From the NCBI RefSeq assembly GCF_020149765.1, contig NZ_CP083809.1, positions 1,550,001-1,614,000 of the forward strand: DNA of 64,000 nucleotides, in the 5' to 3' direction. This document shows, piece by piece, positions 27,662 through 36,616 of the stretch. The stretch's first letter is position 1. Each line of letters begins with the position of its first letter. Source of the DNA: Pantoea agglomerans. Lineage in GTDB: Bacteria > Pseudomonadota > Gammaproteobacteria > Enterobacterales > Enterobacteriaceae. The notes beneath the pieces were generated by a model, which was given only the letters and a program-made list of their open reading frames with translations, had not been told where the DNA came from and made no database searches. Made by a program: the position numbers and the translations under genes.

Positions 27662-28438
27662 TTAAGCGTCGCGGGATGAAAAACCGTCAAAACGCGGCAG
27701 CGGATGCTGACGATAAAACTGGCTCAGGTGGTGATACATCGCCGGGAAGCGCTCATAGAGCAGATCGGGCGCGGTGAAAAAGTATTCAGAGAGCACGGCG
27801 AAACACTCGGCGGGGTCGCTGGCGGCGTAGGGATCGATGGTGGCGGCCTGTTCGCCCACCAGCTCAACTTCATTTTCAATCTCATCCATGGCGGCGCGCA
27901 GATCTTTCTCCCACAGCGCCACATCGCGCAGCGCCATTACTGGTATACCGCTGGTATAGCCACGGCCGCGCGCGTCGAGCTTGTGCGCCACCTCATGGAT
28001 CACCAGGTTGTAGCCAGAGAGATCGAACGCATCCTGCAGATCGAGCCAGTTAAGCACAATCGGTCCCTGCGTCCAGCTCTGCCCGGCATGGACGGCGGCG
28101 GCGTGATGCACCAGCCCCTGCTCATCTTCCCAGCTGTCGGCGACCTCGAAGGGTTCCGGGTAGATCAGCACGTCGTGAAAGCCATCGAGCCACTCCAGCC
28201 CCAGCTTCAGCACCGGCAGGCAGAACAGCAGGGCGAGGCGCGCGCTGTGCAGCGCGTCAAGCTCTACCTCCTGCAGCGGCACCAGCTTCTTCTGCTGCAG
28301 GAAACGCTGCGCCATGCCGATCAGCGCCTGCTGTTCATCCTCATCCAGCCAGCTGAACACCGGCTGCGCCAGCGCCTGTCGCCAGGGAAGATCGGCGACG
28401 GAGGTGCGGTTCTCGTTTTTCCACGGCCATTTAAACAT
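27662..28438 (-). CDS. mtfA: MtfA, zinc metallopeptidase / Mlc titration factor
   Basis: MtfA binds and inactivates the glucose repressor Mlc, raising ptsG expression, and has aminopeptidase activity. From ATG 28438 the protein has 258 residues starting MFKWPWKNE. The zinc motif HEVAH lies at 148-152 with glutamate 211 in [14 protein letters not shown] as the third ligand. The sequence follows E. coli MtfA (YeeI). The upstream 26 codons of the open frame have no family match. It is next to tRNA-Asn as in E. coli. Confidence 0.94.
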   Translation of the reverse strand: MFKWPWKNENRTSVADLPWRQALAQPVFSWLDEDEQQALIGMAQRFLQQKKLVPLQEVELDALHSARLALLFCLPVLKLGLEWLDGFHDVLIYPEPFEVADSWEDEQGLVHHAAAVHAGQSWTQGPIVLNWLDLQDAFDLSGYNLVIHEVAHKLDARGRGYTSGIPVMALRDVALWEKDLRAAMDEIENEVELVGEQAATIDPYAASDPAECFAVLSEYFFTAPDLLYERFPAMYHHLSQFYRQHPLPRFDGFSSRDA

Positions 28439-28596
28439 CGCAATACTCGCTGACGAACTACCCGCGCTATCCTGACCGCCAGAAAAAATGCCAGCATCCA
28501 AAGCGGTCGCTGGCACCTTAATCTGACTGCAGGGATGAGAGCTGTCTATTCAACCACTTAGCATGCAATATGTCTGTGATTCAGCGCGCAAAGCGC

Positions 28597-29274
28597 TTAA
28601 TTGCGCGCGACGCGTTCAAATTCAATAACCCAGACCCAGAGATTTACTTCCCAGCTGGTGGCGCCGTACTGCTTCTGCCACGCCTTACGATAAGCCTCTT
28701 TAGGCGTCTCTGCATTCATATTCATGGTGAAGAAGTTATTGAGGAAGTGCGAATCGGTCTGCACGCCTTCCGCCATAATGTCATCGTCGCTGATATCCTG
28801 GATTTTTTCCGCGCGCACGGCGGTGATCTGCAGGTTGATACGGCTGGCCCAGCGCGGCATATGAATGGCGGTCTGCCATCCGAACTGATCGGCTTCCGGG
28901 CCGCTCTGGGCGTGATGTCCCAGCTCATTGTTATCGGCGCGGTACTGGCAAAAGGCTGGCAGGCGGAACGGCGCCGGATCGCGCTCATACTCCGCCAGAT
29001 CGCTTTCCGGCACGATAGGGCCGCGCCAGGTTTCACGCACCCACAGGATATCGCCCGGCTTGCCGTAAGGGCAGTGCTGGCTGATATCGGCCATCGACAT
29101 CAGTTTATAGCCATGAAGATGGTTAGCGTTGACGTCAAACGCGTGAACGCCCTCATGATGATCCTGACCGGGTCCGAAAGACTGGGTTTTCATGATGCGC
29201 CGGGTCTGGGTCTGCTGGCCAACCAACAGGGCGCGAACCCGCTGTTCGGAAAAAAGAATCGGCCGTTCTTTCAT
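28597..29274 (-). CDS. ASCH/YqfB-like phage-type protein
   Basis: This 225-residue protein begins KERPILFSEQRVRALLVGQQTQTRR, a signature seen in many tailed-phage proteins of the ASCH-like group, whose fold can bind RNA. It goes on with GDILWVRETW and RWASRINLQITAVRAEKIQDIS, and ends with a W-x-V-x-FE strand. The exact role is unknown. No other phage gene adjoins it, so it may be a relic of an island at tRNA-Asn or a domesticated gene. A stretch of 605 bases without a clear gene precedes its start. Confidence 0.78.
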   Translation of the reverse strand: MKERPILFSEQRVRALLVGQQTQTRRIMKTQSFGPGQDHHEGVHAFDVNANHLHGYKLMSMADISQHCPYGKPGDILWVRETWRGPIVPESDLAEYERDPAPFRLPAFCQYRADNNELGHHAQSGPEADQFGWQTAIHMPRWASRINLQITAVRAEKIQDISDDDIMAEGVQTDSHFLNNFFTMNMNAETPKEAYRKAWQKQYGATSWEVNLWVWVIEFERVARN

Positions 29275-29879
29275 TGATTACCTCTGAATATAAATAGAAC
29301 CCGGTGGACACACACTAAACCGCTGTCTTGCGCCTGCGTGCAGCTTTGATAATTTTACATCAATCTGCTTAACACTTTGTCGACTTACAGTAACGGCAAC
29401 ACAACGATTTGCCTTTAGGAAAAAGCGAAAATGCAAAAAACGCACCAGTCCGAGTCTACTAAGTGGTCCCTTACCTGGTATAACCCGAATACAGTACGTT
29501 ATATCGGACGTTTTTGAAACCTTTTCAGATTCTTTAACCTTCACAAGGCGTAGATATCCTGATTGAGCCTGAGAGTTGAGACCGGCAGGCAGCCTCTCCG
29601 GGTTGGGGTATAGCGAGTCAGTTTTGCCGGATATTAATAAGTTTTGCTTAAGCTAAATGATATGGGGTAATGCTGAAAATTTGCGAAAGGCTGGGATAAT
29701 GGTTGAATTAGCGCTATAACTCGATTTCGGTCCCATTTTTTCCGAATCATTTTTTATTACGACGCATTTTACATCACCCTGTGTCAAAAATTTGTCATCA
29801 ACCAGTCGGTAAGATGACGTCCCACTGCGTAGGGTCCGCTGTTAAGACCGCTACCCAAACATTAACAGGGAGATAAGCC
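29275..29879. other. 605-base intergenic region
   Basis: The region is richer in A+T than its flanks and must hold the promoter of the ASCH-like gene (minus) and that of yedJ (plus). I see one possible 28-codon ORF (29431-29517) but no RNA gene or repeat of confidence. ACAGGGAGATAAGCC just before 29880 is the yedJ ribosome site. Confidence 0.4.
29431..29517 (+). CDS. Possible 28-residue small protein
   Basis: ATG at 29431 follows TTAGGAAAAAGCGAAA, an acceptable ribosome site, and the frame closes at TGA 29515-29517. The peptide has a polar start (MQKTHQSESTK) and an aromatic second half (WSLTWYNPNTVRYIGRF). This mixed charge/aromatic layout is unlike random frames here, but I know no family. 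It could be chance. Confidence 0.25.
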   Translation: MQKTHQSESTKWSLTWYNPNTVRYIGRF

Positions 29880-30578
29880 ATGACGCTCTCACTCTGGCAA
29901 ACGCGCTTCGAAAGCTGGTTTCAGATTAACTGGATTCACGATGACAAGGCGCACGATATTGCCCATTTGCGCCGCGTCTGGATGAGCGCACAGCGTATTA
30001 TGGCAGGCAGCGACGCCAGCCCGCTGGTGGTGCTTACCGCCTGCTACTTTCACGATGTGGTCAACCTGCCGAAAAACCATCCTGAACGCCATCTCGCTTC
30101 AACCTACGCCGCCGAAGAGACGACGCGCATCCTGACGCAGGATTTCCCTGACTTTCCCGCCGCGCTGATCCCGGCGGTGGCGCACGCGGTGAAGGCACAT
30201 AGCTTCAGCGCCGCCATCGCACCGGAAAGCCTGGAGGCGAAAATTGTGCAGGACGCCGATCGGCTTGAATCTCTGGGCGCTATCGGGCTGGCGCGCGTCT
30301 TCTATACGGCTGGCGCGCTCAACCGGCCGCTGTTTGATAATGAGGATCCGCTCGGCAAGATGCGCGAGCTTAACGACGTCAACTGGACGCTGGATCACTT
30401 TCAGAAGAAGCTGCTGCGGCTGCCCGATACCATGCAGACCGAGGCGGGCAGGGCGCTGGCGCAGCATAACGCGGACTTTCTGGTGCACTATATGGCCAAG
30501 CTATGCGCCGAGCTGCAGGGCAATCTCACCAGCTTTGACGAATCGGTGCTGCGCGATTTCAGCCCCTTACGCGCCTAA
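29880..30578 (+). CDS. yedJ: YedJ, HD-domain phosphohydrolase
   Basis: This 232-residue protein has metal-binding HD motifs: HDIAHLRRVW (first His), CYFHDVVNLPKNHPE (HD pair), AHSFSA and VQDADRLESLGAIGLARVF (last Asp). The match to E. coli YedJ is strong throughout, including the end HFLVHYMAKL-type segment. HD proteins split phosphate esters, often of nucleotides; the substrate of YedJ is unknown. In E. coli it also sits near dcm-vsr. Confidence 0.93.
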   Translation: MTLSLWQTRFESWFQINWIHDDKAHDIAHLRRVWMSAQRIMAGSDASPLVVLTACYFHDVVNLPKNHPERHLASTYAAEETTRILTQDFPDFPAALIPAVAHAVKAHSFSAAIAPESLEAKIVQDADRLESLGAIGLARVFYTAGALNRPLFDNEDPLGKMRELNDVNWTLDHFQKKLLRLPDTMQTEAGRALAQHNADFLVHYMAKLCAELQGNLTSFDESVLRDFSPLRA

Positions 30579-30656
30579 TATTAAATTTTTATGACAGTCT
30601 GTTAAATGTTCGTTGCTTCCGCTACGTTGATGAAAATAAACGAAGGGAGTAAAGGA

Positions 30657-30908
30657 ATGACTGAGACGGTAAATTTGACGATTAAGATTGATCCCGCGCT
30701 GAAAGAGCAGCTTAAACAGCTGGCGCAGGAGAATCAGATCTCAATGAGTCAGGAGATTGTTCAGCGTTTACAGGAGAGCCTGCTGCCACCCAGCGCATCG
30801 GCGGTAGACAACCAGGATACGGCGGAAACCGCGTCCAGTGCTTTTTCCGCCGACGAGGTCAAACAGCTCCGTGCTCTGCTAAAGAAACAGAGCAAGAAGA
30901 AGAAATAA
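30657..30908 (+). CDS. Ribbon-helix-helix (Arc/CopG-like) DNA-binding protein
   Basis: From ATG 30657 (preceded by GGGAGTAAAGGA) the protein has 83 residues. ETVNLTIKIDPALKEQLKQLA is the beta-strand plus first helix of a ribbon-helix-helix fold, and NQISMSQEIVQRLQESL is the second helix. A linker leads to a basic, lysine-rich tail (KKQSKKKK). It probably dimerises and binds DNA. No toxin gene adjoins, so an antitoxin role is not supported. The frame from 30606 adds 17 residues without a ribosome site. Confidence 0.82.
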   Translation: MTETVNLTIKIDPALKEQLKQLAQENQISMSQEIVQRLQESLLPPSASAVDNQDTAETASSAFSADEVKQLRALLKKQSKKKK

Positions 30909-30912
30909 TCAG

Positions 30913-30937
30913 AACCCGTCGCGAGACGGGTTTTTTA
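30913..30937 (+). terminator. Terminator after the ribbon-helix-helix gene
   Basis: AACCCGTC pairs with GACGGGTT around GCGA and is followed by T4. It starts 5 bases after the stop codon. Confidence 0.9.
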
Positions 30938-30947
30938 TGGGCGGCGC

Positions 30948-32531
30948 TCAGGCCTGACCGATGCGGAACTGTTGTACGCTTTGCGCCAGGCGCGCCGCCT
31001 GCTGCTGCAGCGCATCCGCCGCACGCTGCTGCTGCGCGCTGAGTCCGGCGCTGGCCTGCAGCGTCTCGTCCAGCTTGTGGATTTCGGCGGCAATATGGCT
31101 GACGCGCGTGCTTTGCGCCGTGGCGTTCTGCTGCAGCGCCTGCAGCTGCGCGGCGATAGCGGTAACCGCGCCGCTGATGGTCTGAAACAGCGCCTCCAGC
31201 ACCTTGACCTTGCTAAAGCCCTGGGCAACATGCTGCTGCGTATGCTGGATCAAACCGTCGATGCGCTGCGTCGATCCGCTGCTCTGGCTGGAGAGCAGGC
31301 CAATCTCCTTCGCCACCACCGAGAAGCTGCGGCCGTAGACGCCGGCGTGCGCCGACTCAATCGCCGCGTTAAGCGCCAGCAGGCGCGTTTGCAGCGAGAG
31401 GCTCTCCAGCATCTCGACGATGCCGGCGATATCCCCTGAGGCGGCGACAATCTGGCGCATCTGCGTCTCCATCTCATCCACCCGCGATACGCATTGCTGC
31501 ATCAGCTGGTCGGCGTCATACGCCTGTTGGGTCGCCTGCTGCGACACCTGCGCGCTGCTCTCTACCTCATCCGCCACGCGACGCAGCCGCTGCGACAGAT
31601 GGGTAAAGCTGGCGTTCTGCGCCTGATGCTGCTCGCTAACGCGCGCGTTGTGCTGCTGCATCTCGCCTGCGCCCGCCGCCACGCTGGCGGCAATGGTGTT
31701 GATCTCATAGACGATATGGCACAGCCCCTGGCGCATCTCCGCCATGGCGCTGAACAGCTGCTGCGTTTCACGCGGCTGCAGACGTCCGGCGACAGGGGGC
31801 GGCTGCAGGTCGCCGGTGGCGATGCGCTGCAGCTGGCCGCTGGCGTGACGCAGCGGCGCGATGACGCCGCTCGCCAGCAGCACGCCGCCCACCAGCAGTA
31901 GCGCGAACAGCAGCGCGCTGACCAGCAGCGAGAGATTGCGGCTGTGGGTCATGCTCGCCAGCATACTGCGGTTGACCGCGCTAAGCTGCTGGTTCGCCGC
32001 GTCAATTTCCGCGAACCAGGCGTCGTTGAACTGCTGCTGCCAGGCCTGCATCGGCACCATAAAAAAGGCGTCGATCTGGTTATCCTTCAGCCCTTTCAGC
32101 TGCTCTTCCAGCCCCTGCGCCAGCAGGGTAAAGGCCTGTGCCAGTGCGCTTTTCTCATCGGCGCGGTAGCGGGCGAACAGCGTTTTCGCCTGCTGCAGCG
32201 AGGCGCTGGCGCTCTCTGCCAGGCTTTTCCAGCTATCAACCGAGCCGCTCTGCTGATCCTGCATCAGATAGATGCCCGCGCGGTGGCTGCTGTCGCTGGC
32301 GGTGAGCAGTTCGATGCGCGCCTTATCGAGCAGGGCCAGTCTTTCCCGTAGTTGCGCCGTTTGCGCCAGCGTACTCTGGGTATGACTGACCTGCGCCGCG
32401 AGCAGCGCGACGCCTAGCGCCTGCAGCAGGCAGAAAAGGATAACGAACAGGGTGAAGTTTCCGCGTAAACTCCTGAGCCAGCCGGGTAATCCCGGCATGC
32501 GCAGGCGAAAGCGGCGAGTAAAAAGAGTCAT
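30948..32531 (-). CDS. Methyl-accepting chemotaxis-like protein
   Basis: This 527-residue chemoreceptor starts at ATG 32531. TM1 is at about 24-46, a periplasmic four-helix region follows, then TM2 near 200 and HAMP (ATGDLQPPP). The cytoplasmic hairpin has EMLESLSLQTRLLALNAAIESA and GRSFSVVAKEIGLLS in place of the usual [17 protein letters not shown] and VRSLAQRS, so it is a diverged signalling tip. It ends RIGQA and lacks the NWETF methylation-docking pentapeptide. No paired chemotaxis genes are nearby. Ligand unknown. Confidence 0.85.
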   Translation of the reverse strand: MTLFTRRFRLRMPGLPGWLRSLRGNFTLFVILFCLLQALGVALLAAQVSHTQSTLAQTAQLRERLALLDKARIELLTASDSSHRAGIYLMQDQQSGSVDSWKSLAESASASLQQAKTLFARYRADEKSALAQAFTLLAQGLEEQLKGLKDNQIDAFFMVPMQAWQQQFNDAWFAEIDAANQQLSAVNRSMLASMTHSRNLSLLVSALLFALLLVGGVLLASGVIAPLRHASGQLQRIATGDLQPPPVAGRLQPRETQQLFSAMAEMRQGLCHIVYEINTIAASVAAGAGEMQQHNARVSEQHQAQNASFTHLSQRLRRVADEVESSAQVSQQATQQAYDADQLMQQCVSRVDEMETQMRQIVAASGDIAGIVEMLESLSLQTRLLALNAAIESAHAGVYGRSFSVVAKEIGLLSSQSSGSTQRIDGLIQHTQQHVAQGFSKVKVLEALFQTISGAVTAIAAQLQALQQNATAQSTRVSHIAAEIHKLDETLQASAGLSAQQQRAADALQQQAARLAQSVQQFRIGQA

Positions 32532-32656
32532 AGAAGCAATCGCGCAGCCTGAAAATAAAAAGCGAGTATTCGCCGGTTGCGTGACAGCATTGTGACAGCG
32601 GGCGCATTCGCAGCAAAACAGCATAATGCGCGCGACTAAGCTAAACTCTGGACCCG

Positions 32657-34051
32657 TTACGCCTGATTTATCTGCCTGATACAGGGCAGCAGCAGCTTCG
32701 CCACCGCGGCGAAAACCGGAACCACCACCGAATTGCCGAACTGCTTATAGGCCTGGGTATCGGAAACCGGAATGCGGAAGCGGCGCTCGCCCGGCGCTTC
32801 AAAGCCCATCAGGCGCGCGCACTCGCGCGGCGAGAGACGGCGCGGTCGGCGCGCCATATTGTCGGCGTTGCTAAAGTCCGCTTCGCCCAGCGCGCGATCC
32901 CATCCGCGGTCGATAAGGATTTCCGAGCCGTCTTTGTAGTAGCGCGCCGAGAGGGTGCGGACGCAGACGTCAGCCTGACGCGGATCGTTCAGCCCGAAGC
33001 CAAAGCCGTTGCCTTTCGCTTTATGTTTTCTGGCGTAGTCGTAGAGGTAGCGCCAGAGCTGGGCGGAGAGAATATATTTCTCCTCCGGCTCGGGCTCCAG
33101 CAGGCTCTGCAGGGTCGGCACCTGAGCCGGGTAGAGCTGCTGGATCTGGCGCAGCGACAGCGACTTGCTGAAGGGATAGTCGCGGCGGATACCGACCAGC
33201 ACGATGCGTTCGCGGTGCTGCGGCAGAAAGTGGCGCGCGTCGATGATTTTTGCGTCGGGCGCGGTGGCATCGGCATCCGCCACGTCGTAGCCCAGCTCAT
33301 CCAGCGTCGCCATAATCACGGCGAAGGTGCGGCCCTTATCGTGGCTTTTGAGATTTTTAACATTCTCCAGCACGAAGATCGGGGGCTTTTTGGCGGCGAT
33401 GATGCGCGCCACGTCGAAAAACAGCGTGCCCTGCGCTTCGCACTCAAAGCCATGCGCGCGGCCCAGCGCGTTCTTTTTGCTGACGCCCGCCAGCGAAAAA
33501 GGCTGGCAGGGAAAGCCAGCCAGCAGCACCTGATGGTCAGGGATCGCCGCGTCAATATGGCGATAGATATCCGCCTCGTCGCGCAGGCCATCAGGCTGGG
33601 TAATCAGGCGGATATCGGTGTTGAAGCGGTGCTCTTGCGGATCGCTATAGTGATTCGCCTTGTAGGTGCGCACCGCCTCTTTGTTCCACTCGCTGGTAAA
33701 AACGCACTTTCCGCCGATGGCGTCGAAGCCGCGGCGGATGCCGCCAATGCCCGCGAAGAGATCGATAAAGCGAAACAGCGGATTGTCGTAGTGCGCCGGA
33801 CGCGCCGGCAGCAGGCCGCGCAGCAGCGTTAATTCACCTTCGCTCAGCGGCGGCAGCGCGCTTTTGTTTTGCCGCAGACGGGTCAGCTGCTGCGGCGTCC
33901 AGTCGCGGAAGCCCGCCTGATGAAAGGCGGCGGCTAAATCGCGCGCGGCGTAAATCGCCAGCGCCTGGCGCATCAGGTCAGCCGTTTCGCTATCGGCAGA
34001 GAGCAGGGGAGAAGCGGGTTCCGTCATTGCGGTGGCGTCATCGACAAGCAT
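32657..34051 (-). CDS. dcm: Dcm, DNA (cytosine-5-)-methyltransferase
   Basis: Dcm methylates the inner cytosine of CCWGG. The 464-residue protein has [15 protein letters not shown] (SAM-binding motif I), [14 protein letters not shown] (catalytic Cys), FVLENVKNL (ENV motif) and [31 protein letters not shown] in the C-terminal half matches E. coli Dcm closely, and [17 protein letters not shown] ends it. ATG 34051 follows AAGGAAAAACGC. In E. coli dcm and vsr overlap on one strand; here vsr is divergent. Confidence 0.96.
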   Translation of the reverse strand: MLVDDATAMTEPASPLLSADSETADLMRQALAIYAARDLAAAFHQAGFRDWTPQQLTRLRQNKSALPPLSEGELTLLRGLLPARPAHYDNPLFRFIDLFAGIGGIRRGFDAIGGKCVFTSEWNKEAVRTYKANHYSDPQEHRFNTDIRLITQPDGLRDEADIYRHIDAAIPDHQVLLAGFPCQPFSLAGVSKKNALGRAHGFECEAQGTLFFDVARIIAAKKPPIFVLENVKNLKSHDKGRTFAVIMATLDELGYDVADADATAPDAKIIDARHFLPQHRERIVLVGIRRDYPFSKSLSLRQIQQLYPAQVPTLQSLLEPEPEEKYILSAQLWRYLYDYARKHKAKGNGFGFGLNDPRQADVCVRTLSARYYKDGSEILIDRGWDRALGEADFSNADNMARRPRRLSPRECARLMGFEAPGERRFRIPVSDTQAYKQFGNSVVVPVFAAVAKLLLPCIRQINQA

Positions 34052-34239
34052 GCGTTTTTCCTTAACTGTGAACGGGCTATGCTAACACTCCTCTGGCTGC
34101 GAAGAAATTGGCGCACGATGCCTAAAGGCGGGTTGCAGGACGCTTCGCCGCAATTTTACCCGCGTCGCTAACTGCGACGCAGGCTTTCGCTTTTATTGAG
34201 TCAGGCTAAAGTTGTAAGAGAGGGCAAAAAGGAGACGCC

Positions 34240-34716
34240 ATGGCCGATGTACACTCCAGCACGACGCGCAGCAAGAATATGCGTGCGATACGCCAGCAGG
34301 ATACCGCCATCGAACTGCGGGTGGCGCAGCTGCTAAAGGATCGCGGTTTCGCTTACCGCGTTCAGGATAAGAACCTGCCGGGCCGTCCCGATTTCGTTCT
34401 GCTGGAGCAGCAGGCGATTATCTTTGTGCACGGCTGCTTCTGGCATCACCATCACTGCTATCTGTTTAAGGTGCCGGCGACGCGCACCGAGTTTTGGGTC
34501 GGCAAGATCAACAGCAACGTCGAGCGCGATAACCGCTACGTGCGCCAGCTGCAGGAGAGCGGCTGGAAGGTGCTGATTATCTGGGAGTGCGCGCTGCGCA
34601 ACAAGCTGCGGCTCAGCGACGCCGATCTGCAGGAGCGGCTGGAGGAGTGGCTGCTGGCGATGGACCAGAGCGCCGAGATCGATCACAACGGCATTCAGCA
34701 CTATCGCCCGCGCTGA
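34240..34716 (+). CDS. vsr: Vsr, very short patch repair endonuclease
   Basis: Vsr nicks beside T:G mismatches left when Dcm-methylated cytosines deaminate. The 158-residue protein has RSKNMRAIRQQDTAIE, the catalytic Asp in LPGRPDFVLLEQQA, the FVHGCFWHHHHC zinc/active-site region and VLIIWECALR. It starts behind AAAGGAGACGCC. It lies head-to-head with dcm across a 188-base promoter region. Confidence 0.97.
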   Translation: MADVHSSTTRSKNMRAIRQQDTAIELRVAQLLKDRGFAYRVQDKNLPGRPDFVLLEQQAIIFVHGCFWHHHHCYLFKVPATRTEFWVGKINSNVERDNRYVRQLQESGWKVLIIWECALRNKLRLSDADLQERLEEWLLAMDQSAEIDHNGIQHYRPR

Positions 34717-34781
34717 GGCCGCCTTGCCTTGTGGGCTGCGCCGGGTTAGATTTCGCCTTCCCTCGCGATCAGGAGTTGTGG

Positions 34782-35054
34782 ATGAGCAGTATTAAACTCA
34801 CGGTAAAACGCCTTTATCAGCTGCGCGACGAGCGCATGGTAAACGCCCATGCGACCGCACGCGTCTACATTGGCGACGCCCTGGTTGCGACGGAGGAGAT
34901 TACCGGCATGACGGAAAGTCCGGTCAGCAAATACCTGCACGCAGGGGAGCTGTCCGGCGCGGTCCGCGTAGAGTGGGAGTGCGACGGCATCGCTGACATT
35001 ACCGTCGCGACGCTGGAACGCTGTCCCTGTTGTCAACATAACGAACCGGAATAA
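34782..35054 (+). CDS. Hypothetical protein with C-terminal CPCC motif
   Basis: This 90-residue protein has ATG at 34782, 6 bases after AGGAG. It reads [20 protein letters not shown], then an alternating hydrophobic region that suggests beta-strands, and ends [12 protein letters not shown]. The C-P-C-C near the end could bind metal or form a disulphide; this is inference. It is 10 bases upstream of yedI and probably shares its transcript. I do not recognise the family. Confidence 0.72.
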   Translation: MSSIKLTVKRLYQLRDERMVNAHATARVYIGDALVATEEITGMTESPVSKYLHAGELSGAVRVEWECDGIADITVATLERCPCCQHNEPE

Positions 35055-35064
35055 GGAAGACATT

Positions 35065-35976
35065 TTGGCTGGATCCAGCTTACTGACTTTATTAGATGAT
35101 ATTGCAACACTTCTGGACGATATTTCCGTCATGGGCAAAGTGGCGGCAAAAAAAACCGCGGGCGTGCTGGGCGACGATCTCTCGCTTAATGCCCAGCAGG
35201 TGACGGGCGTCAAGGCCAATCGCGAGCTGCCGGTGGTGTGGGGCGTCGCCAAGGGATCCTTTCTTAATAAGCTGATTCTGGTGCCGCTGGCGCTGCTGAT
35301 CTCCGCCTTTGCCCCCTGGCTTATTACGCCGCTGCTAATGATCGGCGGTGCCTACCTCTGCTATGAAGGGGTAGAAAAAGTGCTGCACAGCCTGCAGCAC
35401 GATAAGCAGGAGAAAAGCCCGGAGGCACGTCAGCAGCGGCTGGATAAGCTGTCGCAGCAGGATCCGCGCGCCTATGAAAAGAGCAAGGTCAAAGGTGCCG
35501 TGCGCACCGACTTTATTCTTTCCGCAGAGATCGTCGCCATTACCCTCGGCATCGTTTCTGACGCGCCGCTGCTTAACCAGGTGCTGATCCTTGCGGGCAT
35601 CGCTATCCTGGTCACCATTGGCGTCTACGGCATCGTCGCCGCTATCGTTAAAATCGACGATCTCGGCTACTGGCTGAATGAGAAATCCTCGGCGCTGGCG
35701 CAGGGCATCGGCCGTTTTCTGCTGGCGTTTGCCCCCTGGCTGATGAAGATTTTATCGGTGGTCGGCACGCTGGCGATGTTCCTGGTCGGCGGCGGCATTA
35801 TCGTGCATGGCCTGACGCCGCTGCATCATCTGATCGAGTCGGTCACCGGCGATATGAGCGGTCTGGTGGCCAGTTTGCTCAGCAACGGCGCTAACCTGGT
35901 GCTCGGCTTTATCGTTGGGTCGATCGTGCTGTTAGCGGTGAATCTGATTGCTAAACTGCGCGGTAAATCGGTATAA
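35065..35976 (+). CDS. yedI: YedI, DUF808 membrane protein
   Basis: This 303-residue inner-membrane protein begins at TTG 35065 ([24 protein letters not shown]). It matches E. coli YedI almost residue for residue over the first 70 positions, with [37 protein letters not shown] and [15 protein letters not shown] further on. It has about six hydrophobic segments. The function is unknown. It starts 10 bases after the 90-residue gene; a TTG start here makes the start codon weak. Confidence 0.93.
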   Translation: MAGSSLLTLLDDIATLLDDISVMGKVAAKKTAGVLGDDLSLNAQQVTGVKANRELPVVWGVAKGSFLNKLILVPLALLISAFAPWLITPLLMIGGAYLCYEGVEKVLHSLQHDKQEKSPEARQQRLDKLSQQDPRAYEKSKVKGAVRTDFILSAEIVAITLGIVSDAPLLNQVLILAGIAILVTIGVYGIVAAIVKIDDLGYWLNEKSSALAQGIGRFLLAFAPWLMKILSVVGTLAMFLVGGGIIVHGLTPLHHLIESVTGDMSGLVASLLSNGANLVLGFIVGSIVLLAVNLIAKLRGKSV

Positions 35977-36017
35977 AGCGCACTGCCATATGATGTGAAG
36001 CCAGAAGAGGAGAGGCC

Positions 36018-36149
36018 ATGAACGACGATATGTTTGAATTTGATATTGATGCCCAGCTGGAGCAGGCCGAAGCCAAAGCGGCGGAAAAGGTCAATGAAGT
36101 GCCTGACGACTTAGGCGACGAAGCGGATTGCGAAGGCTGCAAAATCTGA
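36018..36149 (+). CDS. Small acidic protein with CEGCK tail, 43 residues
   Basis: ATG 36018 follows GAAGAGGAGAGGCC, a strong ribosome site, and TGA is at 36147-36149. The peptide is acidic (MNDDMFEFDIDAQLEQAEAK) and ends ADCEGCKI, with C-x-x-C as half of a zinc-finger motif. It resembles the start of TraR/DksA-type proteins but is far too short to be one. It lies between yedI and a terminator, so a yedI-linked transcript is likely. Confidence 0.6.
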   Translation: MNDDMFEFDIDAQLEQAEAKAAEKVNEVPDDLGDEADCEGCKI

Positions 36150-36169
36150 TTTCCACGCCAGCAGATATT

Positions 36170-36204
36170 AAAAGCGGATAAGCATTCTTATCCGCTTTTT
36201 TTAT
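36170..36204 (+). terminator. Terminator after the small acidic gene
   Basis: AAAAGCGGATAAG (36170-36182) pairs with CTTATCCGCTTTT (36187-36199), loop CATT, followed by more T. It is strong and near-perfect. Confidence 0.9.
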
Positions 36205-36327
36205 TTTCAACATTTCTTACTGATTTATTCTGAATTTACGCTTTTTTTCCATGCCTTAACGGGCAGGGTGTCCAGATGGCTGCTATAGATAGAAAGGTTC
36301 TGTTAACGGTCAAAAGGAGGATGCGTC

Positions 36328-36507
36328 ATGATCTTTGGTATTAGCGATGAAGTGCAGCACAAAGAGGGCGGGCCTGCCATGGTGGTCACCGGCTACGCCA
36401 GCGGAATGGTAGAGTGTCGCTGGTATGACGGCTACGCCGTGCGCCGCGAAGCCTTTCATCAGGATGAACTCAGCCACGCCATTCCCGACGCGCAGCTCGC
36501 CAGCTGA
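36328..36507 (+). CDS. yodC: YodC family protein (DUF2158)
   Basis: This 59-residue protein starts at ATG 36328 behind AAAGGAGG. GGPAMVVTGYASGMVECRWYDGYAVRREAFHQDEL aligns with E. coli YodC (VTGYSSGMVECRWYDGYGVKREAFHETEL). The function is unknown; the fold is a small beta barrel. As in E. coli it precedes dgcQ. Confidence 0.93.
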   Translation: MIFGISDEVQHKEGGPAMVVTGYASGMVECRWYDGYAVRREAFHQDELSHAIPDAQLAS

Positions 36508-36616
36508 GCGTTAGTTAACGGGGATGCGCTGTTCATCCCCCGTGATTTCTGCCATTTTTAGATCCTCCTCGCCTGCTATACTCCCTTGATCCCAGTTATT
36601 CGGAGCACCGTTGCTG

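Noticed and set aside
33023..33832. 269-codon plus frame opposite dcm
   Set aside because: It is a shadow of the conserved dcm coding sequence.
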